Notes: generated from the letters alone by a model not told the origin. A DNA stretch of 58,904 nucleotides from Hydrogenophaga sp. (GCA_016741995.1 JACVCO010000021.1:1-58904); one strand, 5' to 3'; numbered from the stretch's first letter, positions 1 through 9,748 are shown. Numbers and translations: made by a program.

Positions 1-265
1 CGGTCTCCACCAGGATGGCGCGGTCGGCGCCGATGGCCATGGCCGTGCGCAGCGTCTCCTGGCACTGCGCCACGCCGCAGGAGACGGCGATCACTTCCGT
101 GGCCGCGCCCTTCTCCTTCAGGCGCACGGCTTCTTCCACCGCGATCTCGTCGAACGGGTTCATGGACATCTTCACGTTGGCAATGTCCACTCCCGTGCCA
201 TCGCTCTTCACACGGACCTTCACGTTGTAGTCCACCACGCGTTTGACGGGGACGAGAACCTTCAT
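1..265 (-). CDS. etfB: Electron transfer flavoprotein subunit beta (N-terminal part; continues beyond the window)
   Basis: Reading the minus strand from an ATG at 265 gives a protein beginning [20 protein letters not shown], with [16 protein letters not shown] and [19 protein letters not shown] further in. This is the classic start of the ETF beta subunit, which binds AMP and pairs with EtfA to pass electrons from acyl-CoA and related dehydrogenases to ETF-quinone oxidoreductase in the cytoplasm. Only the first 88 residues are present; the gene is cut by the window edge. An AGGAG ribosome binding site lies about 8 nt before the ATG. etfA would be expected next, outside the window. Upstream sits a perfect palindrome just downstream of a TACAAT box. 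Confidence 0.95.
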   Translation of the reverse strand, partial: MKVLVPVKRVVDYNVKVRVKSDGTGVDIANVKMSMNPFDEIAVEEAVRLKEKGAATEVIAVSCGVAQCQETLRTAMAIGADRAILVET

Positions 266-300
266 GCTGGCTTGCTCCTGTAGTGATTGATGCGGTCGCG

Positions 301-331
301 CAGTTGACGTGCACGTCAACTGGGCATTGTA
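301..331 (-). promoter_or_regulatory. Candidate etfB promoter and operator: 22-bp perfect palindrome next to a TACAAT box
   Basis: Positions 301-322 are a perfect inverted repeat with half-site CAGTTGACGTG and no spacer. On the minus strand a TACAAT -10-like box occupies 331-326, so the predicted transcription start falls inside the palindrome, about 36 nt before the etfB AGGAG/ATG. A dimeric repressor bound here would block initiation. The ACGT-centred arms resemble operators of MerR-type LiuR or TetR-type regulators that control acyl-CoA degradation and etf genes in proteobacteria; that assignment is inference. No good -35 is visible. Confidence 0.6.
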
Positions 332-398
332 GGGGCGGGGTTTTCAACGCGGCCGGGACCGTGGAAAACGAACGGTCGTGCTTTTTTCGGATTATATC

Positions 399-514
399 GA
401 TGCCCCCTGGGGCATCTCACCCGACCCCGACGCCGATGGTCGGATGTCGCCGCGCCGACATTTCCCGACCGCAAGGTCGGCGAACTCGGGTAAGTCTGGA
501 GACGGATACCAGAC
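399..514 (+). other. Hairpin-rich segment in the etfB-dctP intergenic region (possible structured leader)
   Basis: The 338-nt gap between etfB and dctP (266-603) holds five stem-loops in succession: 399-406 with 409-416 (GATGCCCC arms), 433-436 with 440-443, 445-449 with 456-460, 465-470 with 475-480 (CCGACC closing a GCAA tetraloop) and 494-499 with 509-514 (GTCTGG arms). A TATATC-like element at 393-398 could be the -10 of a plus-strand promoter feeding the TRAP operon. I recognise no known riboswitch class. No convincing protein-coding ORF of its own is apparent here. Confidence 0.4.
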
Positions 515-603
515 CCGCTCACCTATAGTGAACCAGAGCCGATTGCTTATGTTGAGTAATCAATGCAATGGCGCCCTCTTCACCTGTCGTTGGAGCACAC
601 CGC

Positions 604-1608
604 ATGAAGCTGATCCCCTTTCTGGCCACCGCCGCTCTCCTGAGCACCGGCATCGCCTCGGCACAGACCGTGTTCACCGCCTCTTCGTGGGTGGGGCCGA
701 CGCACACGCTGAGCATGGCGCAGAAGTCGTGGTGCGACCTGCTCGAAAAAGAGAGCGCGGGCCGCATGAAGTGCAACATCCTGCCCAAGGCGGTGGCCGC
801 GCCGCCCGGCACCTTCGACGCGGTGCGCGACGGCCTGGCCGACATCTCCTTCACGGTGGACGGCTACACGCCGGGCCGCTTCGTCTTCACGCAGCTGGCC
901 GAGTTCCCCTTCCTGGGCGACAGCGCGCTGGCAACCTCGGTGGCTTACCAGCACCTCTATGCCAAGTACTTCGCCCCGCAAGGCGAGCACCGTGGCGTGA
1001 AGGTGCTGGGCGTGTTCACGCACGGCCCGGGCATCATCTTCAACAGCAAGAATCCGGTGAAGACCGTCGACGACGCCACCAAACTCAAGTTCCGCATCGG
1101 TGGCGGCAACATCAACGAGCTCTCCAAGCTCATGGGCTTCAACACCACGCTCAAGCCCGCACCCGAATCGTTCGAGTTGTTGTCCACCGGTGTGATGGAC
1201 GGCACCTTCTTCCCCGACGAATCGATCGCGTCGTTCAAGCTGAGCATGGTCAAGCACGCCACCACCTTCCCCGGCGGCCTCTACAACACCAGCTTCGTGT
1301 TCATGATGAACCCGGCCAAGTACAGCGCGCTGTCGGCGCAAGACAAGGCGGTGGTCGACAAGATCTCGGGCGAGACCGCTGCGCGCATCTTCGGCGAAGG
1401 CTGGGACAAGGTGGACGCTGCCAGCCGCGAACTGCAGAAGACGCAAGGTGTGGCCCGCATCCAGGCCGACGAGTCCTTCATCAAGGCGGTGGGGGCCAAA
1501 CAATCGGAGCTGGAAGACAAATGGGCCGCCGCCGCTTCGGCCAAAGGCCTGAAAGACCCGAAGGCCGTGCTGGCCGAGTTCCGCGCCGAGATCAAGAAGA
1601 TCAAGTGA
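604..1608 (+). CDS. TRAP transporter solute-binding protein, DctP family
   Basis: A 334-aa periplasmic binding protein opening with a Sec signal peptide (MKLIPFLATAALLSTGIASA, cleavage before QTVF). It captures an organic acid in the periplasm and delivers it to the DctQM membrane partners. The length and the middle segment (GIIFNSKNPVKTVDDATKLK, then KFRIGGGNINELSKLMGFN and GVMDGTFFPDESIASFK) fit the DctP family (PF03480). I chose ATG 604 rather than upstream in-frame codons because it directly starts the signal peptide and has a GGAG motif about 10 nt before it. It is the first gene of a dctP-dctQ-dctM operon. The substrate cannot be read from sequence alone; a carboxylate is likely from the family. 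Confidence 0.9.
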   Translation: MKLIPFLATAALLSTGIASAQTVFTASSWVGPTHTLSMAQKSWCDLLEKESAGRMKCNILPKAVAAPPGTFDAVRDGLADISFTVDGYTPGRFVFTQLAEFPFLGDSALATSVAYQHLYAKYFAPQGEHRGVKVLGVFTHGPGIIFNSKNPVKTVDDATKLKFRIGGGNINELSKLMGFNTTLKPAPESFELLSTGVMDGTFFPDESIASFKLSMVKHATTFPGGLYNTSFVFMMNPAKYSALSAQDKAVVDKISGETAARIFGEGWDKVDAASRELQKTQGVARIQADESFIKAVGAKQSELEDKWAAAASAKGLKDPKAVLAEFRAEIKKIK

Positions 1609-1637
1609 TTCCCGGGGGCTGACCCAGCCCATCCCGC

Positions 1638-1668
1638 ACGGCGGGCAGCCACACAGGTTGCCCGCCGT
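1638..1668 (+). other. Intercistronic hairpin between dctP and dctQ
   Basis: ACGGCGGGCA at 1638-1647 pairs perfectly with 1659-1668 across an 11-nt loop. It lies 30 nt after the binding-protein stop and 21 nt before dctQ. There is no U-tract, so it is probably not a strong intrinsic terminator. Such hairpins after binding-protein genes commonly protect the upstream message from 3' exonucleases and give more binding protein than permease; that role is inferred. Confidence 0.6.
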
Positions 1669-1689
1669 TGCCGTTGAACGGTTCCCGAC

Positions 1690-2199
1690 ATGCTCACCTT
1701 CCTGGATCGCGCGCTGCGCTGGTCATCCGGCCTGATGGCCGCGATGGCCCTGTTCACCATCATGTGGCTCACCCTGGTCGACGTGCTGGGCCGCAAGTTC
1801 CTCAACCACTCCGTGCCCGGCGGCCTCGAGATCACCGAGGTGCTGATGGTCGTCGTGATCTTCGGCGCGCTGCCGCTGGTGTCCTGGCGCAACGAGCACG
1901 TGGTGTTCGACTCGCTCGACCCCTTCACGCCCGACTGGATCAAGGGTATCCAGCAGCGCGCGGTGCACCTGATCTGCGCCGGCGTGTTCGGCTTCATGGC
2001 GCACCTGATGGTGCTGCGCGCGGACCGCTTCGCCGAGTACGGCGACATCACGGTCTACCTGCAACTGCCGCTGTCGCCGGTGGCCTGGATGATGGCGATC
2101 TTCCTCGCGCTCACGGCCATGGTGCATGCGCTGTTCGTGTTCGTGCAGGCACCGCGGCAGCACGCGCCAGGCACCGATATCGAAGGGGCCGCGTCATGA
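1690..2199 (+). CDS. TRAP transporter small permease, DctQ family
   Basis: A 169-aa membrane protein with about four hydrophobic segments (around residues 13-33, 49-65, 92-112 and 131-152), the normal size and topology of the DctQ small subunit. The N-terminal FLDRALRWSSGLMAAMALF and the LVDVLGRKFLNHSVPGGLEI stretch are typical of the family. It links the binding protein to the large DctM permease in the inner membrane. Its stop overlaps the dctM start (ATGA at 2196-2199), so the two subunits are probably translationally coupled. Confidence 0.9.
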   Translation: MLTFLDRALRWSSGLMAAMALFTIMWLTLVDVLGRKFLNHSVPGGLEITEVLMVVVIFGALPLVSWRNEHVVFDSLDPFTPDWIKGIQQRAVHLICAGVFGFMAHLMVLRADRFAEYGDITVYLQLPLSPVAWMMAIFLALTAMVHALFVFVQAPRQHAPGTDIEGAAS

Positions 2200-3491
2200 T
2201 CGAAGCATCGATCGGCTTCCTCGCCATCTTCATCCTGGCCGCCATGCGCGTGCCCCTGGCCGTCTGCATGGTCATCGTGGGCCTGGGTGGCCTCGCCATC
2301 ATGCGCGGCTGGCAGCCCGCGCTGGCCAGCACCAGCCAGGTCATTTTTGAGACCGGCTTCGCCTACGTGCTGTCGGTGATCCCGCTGTTCGTGCTGATGG
2401 GCAACTTCGTTGCGCGCGCCGGCCTGGCGCGCGAGTTGTTCCAGGCGGCCAACAGCTTTGTCGGCCACAAGCGCGGCGGCCTGGCCATGGCCAGTGTGCT
2501 GGCCTCGGGGGGCTTCAGCTCCATCTGCGGTTCCTCCATCGCCACCGCGGCCACCATGACGCGCGTGGCCTACCCGGAGATGAAGCGCCACGGCTACAAG
2601 GACTACCTGTCCACCGGCTCCATCGCCGCGGGCGGCACGCTGGGCATCCTGATCCCGCCGTCGACCATCATGGTGATCTACGGGATCATCACCGAGACCG
2701 ACATCGGCAAGCTCTTCATCGCCGGCATCCTGCCGGGCATCGTGGCCGTGGTGTGCCTGTGCCTGGCCGTGGTGTTCGTCACCTGGCGCAACCCCGAGGC
2801 CGGCCCGCCGGCCGAGCGCCACAGCTGGGCCGAACGGTTGGCGGCCTTGCGACAGATCTGGGGCGTGGCCCTGCTGTTCGGGCTGGTGATCGGCGGCATC
2901 TACGGTGGCGTGTTCACCGCCACGGAGGGCGCCGGTGTGGGTGCCGCGGGTGCGTTCATCTTTGCACTGCTGCGCGGCACCCTCACGCCGCGCATCGTGC
3001 TCGAAACGCTGCAGGACAGCGCGCGCACCACGGCGATGCTGTTCACCATCCTCATCGCGGCCATGGTGTTCACGAGCTTCGTGAACTTCACCAGCATGCC
3101 AGGCGATCTGCGCGATTTCATCCTGCAGTTCAGCCCCGATCCCATCATGGTCGTGGTGATGATGATGGTGATTTACGTGCTGCTGGGCCTGGTGATGGAA
3201 GAGCTTTCCATGGTGCTGCTCACCATCCCGGTGTTCTTCCCGGTGATCACCGGCCTGGGCTTCGATCCGGTGTGGTTCGGCGTGCTGATCGTCACCGTGA
3301 TCGAGATCGGCATGATCTCGCCCCCGGTGGGTATGAACCTGTTCGTGATCAATTCGCTGCTGCCCAACGTGCCACTGAACCAGATCTTCCGCGGCGTCTG
3401 GCCCTTCGTGGTGGCCGACATCGTGCGCCTGGGCATCCTGGTGGCGTTCCCGGTGATCTCCCTCTGGCTGCCGGGATTCATGAACCGCTGA
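2196..3491 (+). CDS. TRAP transporter large permease, DctM family
   Basis: A 431-aa polytopic inner-membrane protein of the DctM family, the sodium-driven transport subunit of the TRAP system. Recognisable stretches are GGFSSICGSSIATAATMTRV, GGTLGILIPPSTIMVIYGI and VIEIGMISPPVGMNLFVIN. The ATG at 2196 overlaps the dctQ stop and directly begins the first transmembrane helix; the longer upstream reading frame is only open sequence. Its last 14 nt overlap the 3' end of the convergent mscS gene, so the two transcripts meet tail to tail with no terminator between them. Confidence 0.92.
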   Translation: MIEASIGFLAIFILAAMRVPLAVCMVIVGLGGLAIMRGWQPALASTSQVIFETGFAYVLSVIPLFVLMGNFVARAGLARELFQAANSFVGHKRGGLAMASVLASGGFSSICGSSIATAATMTRVAYPEMKRHGYKDYLSTGSIAAGGTLGILIPPSTIMVIYGIITETDIGKLFIAGILPGIVAVVCLCLAVVFVTWRNPEAGPPAERHSWAERLAALRQIWGVALLFGLVIGGIYGGVFTATEGAGVGAAGAFIFALLRGTLTPRIVLETLQDSARTTAMLFTILIAAMVFTSFVNFTSMPGDLRDFILQFSPDPIMVVVMMMVIYVLLGLVMEELSMVLLTIPVFFPVITGLGFDPVWFGVLIVTVIEIGMISPPVGMNLFVINSLLPNVPLNQIFRGVWPFVVADIVRLGILVAFPVISLWLPGFMNR

Positions 3492-4797
3492 GTTCGGCGG
3501 CCGATGCGCCGCCCTCGCCGCGCACGTGCACGACGCGTTGCGGGTAGGGAATCTCGATGCCGTGTTCGCGCAGCGAAGCCAGAATGCGCCGGTTGATTGC
3601 CGAGCGCAGGTTGAGCTGGCCGGCATCCGGGTCGGCGATCGTGTAGTTCAGCGTGAACTCCAGGCCATCGGCACCGAAGTTGGACAGCGCCACCCACGGC
3701 GCCGGTTCCTTGAGCACGCGCGGCTCGGCCTGCGCCGCCGCCAGCAGCAGCCGCGTGACCAGCTCCACATCGCTCTCGTAATCCACCGACAGCACGATGG
3801 CCTGCCCGGTGCGCGATTCGGCCAACGAGAGGTTCTCGACGCGGTTGGTGATGAACACCTCGTTCGGCACGATGGACTGGCGACCATTCGAGGCGCGCAC
3901 GAGGGTGTAGCGCGCGTTGATGTCGGTGACACGGCCTTCGAAGCTGTCCACGCGCACGCTGTCACCGATGCGGATGCTGCGCTCGGTCAGGATGACGAAG
4001 CCGCTGACGTAGTTGGACGCCAGCTTCTGCAGACCGAAGCCGATGCCCACGCCCACCGCGCCACCCAGCACGGACAGCGCGGTGAGATCGATCCCCACCG
4101 CGGACAGCGCCACGATGAGGCCCACGAACAGCAGCAGCGCCCGCGTGAAGTTGCTCACCGCCTTGCGCAGCGATCGATCGCTGCCCACGGCACTGCGCAG
4201 CAACCGCGCCTCGATCGCGGCAGACACCCAGAGCGTGAGGATCAGCACCACCGACGCGGTGACGATGCCCTCGACCAGGGTGCGCAGGCTCAGCGTGCTG
4301 CTGCCCATCTTCCAGGTGATGTCGTCCATCTCGGCCAGCATCACGGGCAACAGGCCGCTCACCCACAGCACCATCGCCCCCCAGGCCACCCAGGAGATGG
4401 TTCGCTCCAGCACGCGCACCCAGGGCTGGTTGTCGAAAGCGACCTGCAGCACCTTCACGCCCAGGCGGATGACCACCAGCGACACCAGCACCGGGATGGC
4501 CACATGAAACACCGCCAGCGGCACGAACTTCACGAGCACGCCGCGCACGAGGTACCCCAGCAGCAGCAGCGTCAACGGAAACAGGGCGCCATCGACGATG
4601 CGACGGCCGAACAGCACGGAGTTCGGCTCGTCCTGCATCGACAGCGCGCGGCGCAAGGCACTGGTGAAGACCCAGGCCACGATGACCGCCACCGCCAGCG
4701 CGGCGAGCTCGGCCAACGCGGCGGGTTGCAGGAATCCCTGGAGCCAGGCGCCCAGGTCATCGACCGGGCGTGGCGCTGCGAACGGGGCGTCGATCAT
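3478..4797 (-). CDS. Mechanosensitive ion channel, MscS family
   Basis: A 439-aa inner-membrane channel. Several N-terminal transmembrane segments (roughly residues 25-50, 70-110, 130-160, 170-195) precede the MscS core: the Ala/Gly-rich pore helix LGGAVGVGIGFGLQKLASNY at about residues 240-260, then the beta domain with RIGDSVRVDSFEGRVTDIN and NGRQSIVPNEVFIT. It is larger than E. coli MscS (286 aa), with extra N-terminal helices as in YbdG/YjeP-type members. It probably relieves turgor or senses membrane tension. The gene lies 28 nt downstream of the deacetylase-like gene on the same strand, and its end overlaps the convergent dctM end. Confidence 0.9.
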   Translation of the reverse strand: MIDAPFAAPRPVDDLGAWLQGFLQPAALAELAALAVAVIVAWVFTSALRRALSMQDEPNSVLFGRRIVDGALFPLTLLLLGYLVRGVLVKFVPLAVFHVAIPVLVSLVVIRLGVKVLQVAFDNQPWVRVLERTISWVAWGAMVLWVSGLLPVMLAEMDDITWKMGSSTLSLRTLVEGIVTASVVLILTLWVSAAIEARLLRSAVGSDRSLRKAVSNFTRALLLFVGLIVALSAVGIDLTALSVLGGAVGVGIGFGLQKLASNYVSGFVILTERSIRIGDSVRVDSFEGRVTDINARYTLVRASNGRQSIVPNEVFITNRVENLSLAESRTGQAIVLSVDYESDVELVTRLLLAAAQAEPRVLKEPAPWVALSNFGADGLEFTLNYTIADPDAGQLNLRSAINRRILASLREHGIEIPYPQRVVHVRGEGGASAAELSGS

Positions 4798-4825
4798 CGG
4801 TAACGCAAACAGAAAAAGAAAGGAA

Positions 4826-5779
4826 TCAGATCCTGGAGAGCACGCGCAGGTGCGCCTCGACGCTGCGGGCCAGTGCGTCGAGCGCGTAGCCGCCTTCGAG
4901 GCAACTCACGATGCGCCCCTGCGCGTGGCGATCGGCCACGGCCTTGATGCGCTCGGTCATCCAGGCGTAGTCGTCTTCGACCAGGCCGAGCTGGGCCATG
5001 TCGTCCTCGCGGTGCGCGTCGAAGCCGGCGCTCACGAACACCATCTGCGGGCGGTGCGCATCCAGCCGCGGCATCCAGTAGGTCTCGACCAGATCGCGGA
5101 TCGCCATGCCGCGGGTGTAGGCCGGCACCGGCAGGTTCACCAGGTTCGCCGCGGTGGAATGCTCGCACGCCGGGTAGAACGGGTGCTGGTAGAAGCTGCA
5201 CATGAGGATGCGATCGTCGCCCGCGACGATGTCCTCGGTGCCGTTGCCGTGGTGCACGTCGAAATCGATGACGGCCACGCGCTGCAGGCCGTGCCGTTCC
5301 AGCGCGTACTTGGCGGCCACGGCCACGTTGTTGACGAAGCAGAACCCCATGGCCTGGCGGCGCGTGGCGTGGTGCCCGGGCGGGCGCACGGCGCAGAAGG
5401 CGTTGGCGAGTTCACCGGCCATCACCGCGTCCACCGCGTCGATGGCGGCGCCCGCGGCCAGCAGGATGGCGTCCCAGCTGTGCGGGTTCATCGAGGTGTC
5501 GGGATCGACCTGCGCATGCGACGGGCCGCCGGCCAGCATGTCGTCGCGCAGGTTGTCGGCCAAGCCGCGCAGGGCCGCCAGGTGCAGGCGGTCGTGGGCC
5601 AGTTCGAGGTCGGCCAGCGCGGCGGGCGTGGCCTCGCGCCGCTCGAGCGCGACGTCCAGGCCGGTCACCAGCAGCCGGTCCTCGATCGCATCGAGCCGTT
5701 CAGGGCATTCGGGGTGGCCGGCACCCATCTCGTGCTGCCAGCATGCCTTGTGAGTGAAATAACCGGTGGCGTGGGCCAT
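4826..5779 (-). CDS. Histone-deacetylase-family amidohydrolase
   Basis: A 317-aa cytoplasmic zinc hydrolase of the arginase/deacetylase fold (PF00850). The family hallmarks are present in order: GHPECPERL, VRPPGHHATRRQAMGFCFVN (tandem catalytic His), VIDFDVHHGNGTEDI (zinc ligands Asp/His), VSAGFDAHREDD and LEGGYALDALA. Bacterial members deacetylate acetylated lysines, acetylpolyamines or acetoin-related substrates; which applies here cannot be told. The start at 5779 gives MAHATGYFTHKACWQH, the usual N-terminus; longer frames run into the divergent moxR. It is probably co-transcribed with mscS. Confidence 0.9.
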   Translation of the reverse strand: MAHATGYFTHKACWQHEMGAGHPECPERLDAIEDRLLVTGLDVALERREATPAALADLELAHDRLHLAALRGLADNLRDDMLAGGPSHAQVDPDTSMNPHSWDAILLAAGAAIDAVDAVMAGELANAFCAVRPPGHHATRRQAMGFCFVNNVAVAAKYALERHGLQRVAVIDFDVHHGNGTEDIVAGDDRILMCSFYQHPFYPACEHSTAANLVNLPVPAYTRGMAIRDLVETYWMPRLDAHRPQMVFVSAGFDAHREDDMAQLGLVEDDYAWMTERIKAVADRHAQGRIVSCLEGGYALDALARSVEAHLRVLSRI

Positions 5780-5793
5780 CTCTGAACTGCGGT

Positions 5794-5799
5794 GAGAAT
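5794..5799 (+). promoter_or_regulatory. Candidate -10 box (GAGAAT) close to the moxR start
   Basis: GAGAAT at 5794-5799 lies 10 nt before the ATG at 5810, in the 30-nt gap to the divergent deacetylase gene. It matches the short -10-to-start arrangement seen at several other genes here. The -35 is weak. Confidence 0.3.
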
Positions 5800-5809
5800 C
5801 GCGGCCAAT

Positions 5810-6730
<921 letters not shown>

Positions 6731-7711
6731 ATGAGCCCGCTGCGGCCACTGCGTCGTCGCATCCAGGCCTGGTTCCACAGCCGCCTGCGCCGCACCGACA
6801 CGCTCACGCTCACCCAGCGCAACGTCTACATCCTGCCCACGCGCCCGGGCTGGATGCTCGCCCTCACCTTGCTGGTGCTGCTCGTCGCCAGCATCAACTA
6901 CCAGCTCAACCTGGGCTACCTGCTCACCTTCCTGCTCGCGGGCAGCGCGCTGGTGGGCATGCATGTGTGCCACGCCAACCTGCGCGGCCTCACGCTGCAC
7001 CTGAACCCGCCCGACCCGGTGCACGCGCAGCAGGCGGTGGTGCTGGAGGCACGCTTGTCCAGCGAGCGCAAGCGCACCCGCCACGGCATCGGCCTGGGCG
7101 TGACCACCGACGACGGCGCGCCACCCGCCCTGGCCTGGACCGACGTGCCCGCGCAAGGCCACGCGCTGCTGCAGGTGGCCTGGCGCGCGCCCGGCCGTGG
7201 CCTGCACGCCCTGCCCACGCTGGTGGCCCAGACGCTGTTTCCGCTCGGCACCTTTCGCGTCTGGGCGCTCTGGCGGGCCGCGGCCACGGCGCTGGTCTAC
7301 CCCGAACCCGAACCGCACCCGCCACCGCTGCCACCGGGCGAGCCCCAAGGCGGTGGCGGGGGCAGCGCGCGCGTGCACGCCACCGGCGAATACGACGGCG
7401 TGCGCCCATACCGCCGAGGCGACCCGATGAAAGCCGTGGTGTGGAAGAAGGCCGCGCAGGCTTTCGCGGCCGGGCGCAACGAACTCGTCAGCCGCGACGC
7501 CCTATCGAGCCAGCGCCAGCAGCTCTGGCTCGACCTCAACCAATGCGGCGGTGCCGGCTTCGAAGGCCGGGTCTCGCGGCTCACGGCCTGGGTGCTCATG
7601 GCCGACCGGCTCGGGCTCGACTACGGCCTGCGCCTGCCCGGGCGCGAGATACCGCCCGACCAGGGCCCCGCGCACCGCGCGCGCTGCCTGGAGGCACTGG
7701 CCCTGTGCTGA
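6731..7711 (+). CDS. DUF58 domain-containing membrane-anchored protein
   Basis: A 326-aa protein with two hydrophobic segments near residues 38-75 (from WMLALTLLVLLVASINYQLN onward) and a C-terminal DUF58 region marked by the signature GEYDGVRPYRRGDPMKAVVW near residues 220-240. A proline/glycine-rich linker (PEPEPHPPPLPPGEPQGGGG) precedes that signature. DUF58 proteins are VWA-related and are thought to be clients or adaptors of MoxR ATPases. The ATG directly follows the moxR stop, and the 3' end overlaps the tgpA start by 7 nt, so the three proteins are probably made in a fixed ratio. Confidence 0.88.
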   Translation: MSPLRPLRRRIQAWFHSRLRRTDTLTLTQRNVYILPTRPGWMLALTLLVLLVASINYQLNLGYLLTFLLAGSALVGMHVCHANLRGLTLHLNPPDPVHAQQAVVLEARLSSERKRTRHGIGLGVTTDDGAPPALAWTDVPAQGHALLQVAWRAPGRGLHALPTLVAQTLFPLGTFRVWALWRAAATALVYPEPEPHPPPLPPGEPQGGGGGSARVHATGEYDGVRPYRRGDPMKAVVWKKAAQAFAAGRNELVSRDALSSQRQQLWLDLNQCGGAGFEGRVSRLTAWVLMADRLGLDYGLRLPGREIPPDQGPAHRARCLEALALC

Positions 7712-9735
7712 CGAACACCCTTCCCGTCCGCGGCGGCACCCTCTTGCCCAGGGACACACGCGACACGCTGTTCCTGCTTGCCGTCATCGCCTGGGTGGTG
7801 GCACTGCAGGCGGTGCATGTGCCGGTGTGGACCACCGCACTCACCGGTGCCGTGTTGGCGTGGCGCGCCTGGCTGGCGCAGCGGGCGCGGCCCCTGCCCG
7901 GCTGGCCCTGGCGCGCAGGCCTGCTGGTGGTGGCCCTGGTCGGCACCTGGCTGAGCCACGGCACGCTGCTGGGCCAGAACGCGGGCGTGACGCTGGTGGT
8001 GGTGCTGCTCGCGCTCAAGACGCTGGAGCTGCGTGCGCGGCGCGACGCCTTCGTGGTGTTCTTCCTCGGCTTCTTCGCGCTGCTCACGCACTTCTTCTAT
8101 TCGCAGTCGCTGCTCACGGCCGCGGGCATCCTGGTCGCGCTGCTCGGGCTGCTCACGGCGGTGGTCAACGCCCACATGCCGGTGGGCCGGCCCACGCTGG
8201 CGCACGCGGCGCGCATCGCGGGCGGCATGGCGCTGCTGGGCGCGCCCATCATGCTGGTGCTGTTCCTGCTGTTCCCGCGCATGGCGCCGCTGTGGGGCGT
8301 ACCGAACACCAACCCCAGCGGCACCAGCGGCCTGTCGGAGGAAATGCGCGTGGGCGACATTGCCCAGCTCGCGCTGGACGACAGCATCGCGCTGCGCGTG
8401 CGCTTCGACGGCCGCCCACCGCCGGCCGGCCTGATCTACTTCCGCGGCCCGGTGTTGAGCCGCTTCGACGGCCGCGAGTGGCAACCCGCCGCCCCGACCT
8501 GGCAAGCCAACACCCGCGCGGCCGAGCTGCGCCCCCGCGGCGAACCGGTGGACTACGAAGTCACGCTCGAACCCAACCGGCGGCGCTGGCTGTTCGTGCT
8601 CGAAGCCGCCACCACCGCGCCCGAGCTGCCGGGCAACCCGGTCCGCATGACCGACGACCTGCAGTGGGTCGCCCAGCGCCCGGTGAGCGCGCTGGTGCGC
8701 TACCGCGCGCAAAGCCACCCCGAATTCGGCCACGGCCCGTTGGAAGCCGGCCCGGGCCTGCGGCCCTACCTGCAGTTGCCCCAGGGCTTCAACCCGCGCA
8801 CGCTGGAACTCGCGCAAGAACTGCAGCGCGCGCACGGCAGCGGCCCGGAGCACGCGCCCACCCTGGTGGCAGCGGCGCTCGATCGGCTGCGCACCGGCGG
8901 CTACACCTACACGCTGGAGCCTGGCGTGTACGGCCAGCACACCGCCGACGAGTTCTGGTTCGACCGCAAACGGGGTTTCTGCGAGCACATCGCCAGCGCC
9001 TTCGCGGTGCTCATGCGCGCCATGGACATCCCGACGCGCATCGTCACCGGCTACCAGGGTGGCGAGATGAACGGCGTCGATGGCTACTGGACGGTGCGCC
9101 AGCGCGACGCGCACGCCTGGACCGAGGTCTGGCTGCAGGGCGAAGGCTGGGTGCGCGTCGACCCCACAGGGGCCGTGTTCCCGGGCCGCATCGGCAGCGT
9201 GCAGCGGCTGCAGGCACCGACCGGAGCCGTCGCGGGCGCGCTGCAGGCCACCCTCGGCCCCAACCTGATCGCCCTGCTGCGCGCCAACTGGGAAGCGCTC
9301 AACAACGTGTGGAACCAGTGGGTGCTCGACTACACGCAGAACACGCAGTTCGATCTGCTGCGCTCGCTAGGCTTCGGCTCGCCGAGCTGGGAAGACCTGG
9401 CGCTGGTGCTGCTCGCCGTGGTGGTGGCCGCGAGCCTGGCGGGCGCGGCCTGGGCGCTGTGGGAGCGCCAGCAGCACGACCCGTGGTTGCGCCTGTTGCA
9501 GCGCGTGCGCAAACGCTTGCGCGCGCTCGGCCTGGCGTCGGGCGAGCACACGCCGCCGCGCGAGCTGGCCGCGCAGCTGGCGGCGCGCTTCCCCCAAGAC
9601 CCGGCCGCCCGCGCGCTGGCCGACTGGCTGTTGCGCCTGGAGGCCCAGCGCTACGCGAAGCAAAGCCCCACCACGCTGGCCGACCTGCGGCGCGAATACC
9701 GCCGCCTGCCCTGGCCCGCCCGCCGCACGGCGTGA
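7705..9735 (+). CDS. tgpA: TgpA-type transmembrane transglutaminase-like protein (DUF3488/transglutaminase core/DUF4129)
   Basis: A 676-aa protein with about five or six N-terminal transmembrane helices (DUF3488, residues ~15-190), a periplasmic transglutaminase-like domain and one more helix near residue 570 before a cytoplasmic DUF4129-like tail. The catalytic triad is visible: Cys426 in RKRGFCEHIASAF, His470 in RDAHAWTEVW and Asp486 in VRVDPTGAV. In Pseudomonas the TgpA protein is essential; its substrate is unknown. The GTG at 7705 overlaps the DUF58 stop and gives a protein of family length; the frame is open further upstream only because of high GC. This is the first of three transglutaminase-fold genes within 16 kb. 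Confidence 0.92.
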   Translation: MLTNTLPVRGGTLLPRDTRDTLFLLAVIAWVVALQAVHVPVWTTALTGAVLAWRAWLAQRARPLPGWPWRAGLLVVALVGTWLSHGTLLGQNAGVTLVVVLLALKTLELRARRDAFVVFFLGFFALLTHFFYSQSLLTAAGILVALLGLLTAVVNAHMPVGRPTLAHAARIAGGMALLGAPIMLVLFLLFPRMAPLWGVPNTNPSGTSGLSEEMRVGDIAQLALDDSIALRVRFDGRPPPAGLIYFRGPVLSRFDGREWQPAAPTWQANTRAAELRPRGEPVDYEVTLEPNRRRWLFVLEAATTAPELPGNPVRMTDDLQWVAQRPVSALVRYRAQSHPEFGHGPLEAGPGLRPYLQLPQGFNPRTLELAQELQRAHGSGPEHAPTLVAAALDRLRTGGYTYTLEPGVYGQHTADEFWFDRKRGFCEHIASAFAVLMRAMDIPTRIVTGYQGGEMNGVDGYWTVRQRDAHAWTEVWLQGEGWVRVDPTGAVFPGRIGSVQRLQAPTGAVAGALQATLGPNLIALLRANWEALNNVWNQWVLDYTQNTQFDLLRSLGFGSPSWEDLALVLLAVVVAASLAGAAWALWERQQHDPWLRLLQRVRKRLRALGLASGEHTPPRELAAQLAARFPQDPAARALADWLLRLEAQRYAKQSPTTLADLRREYRRLPWPARRTA

Positions 9736-9748
9736 TGAAATCGGGCCG

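Noticed and set aside
266..603. Protein-coding gene between etfB and dctP
   Set aside because: Open frames here are low in quality and lack domain or start-site support; the region is better explained by an operator, hairpins and promoters.
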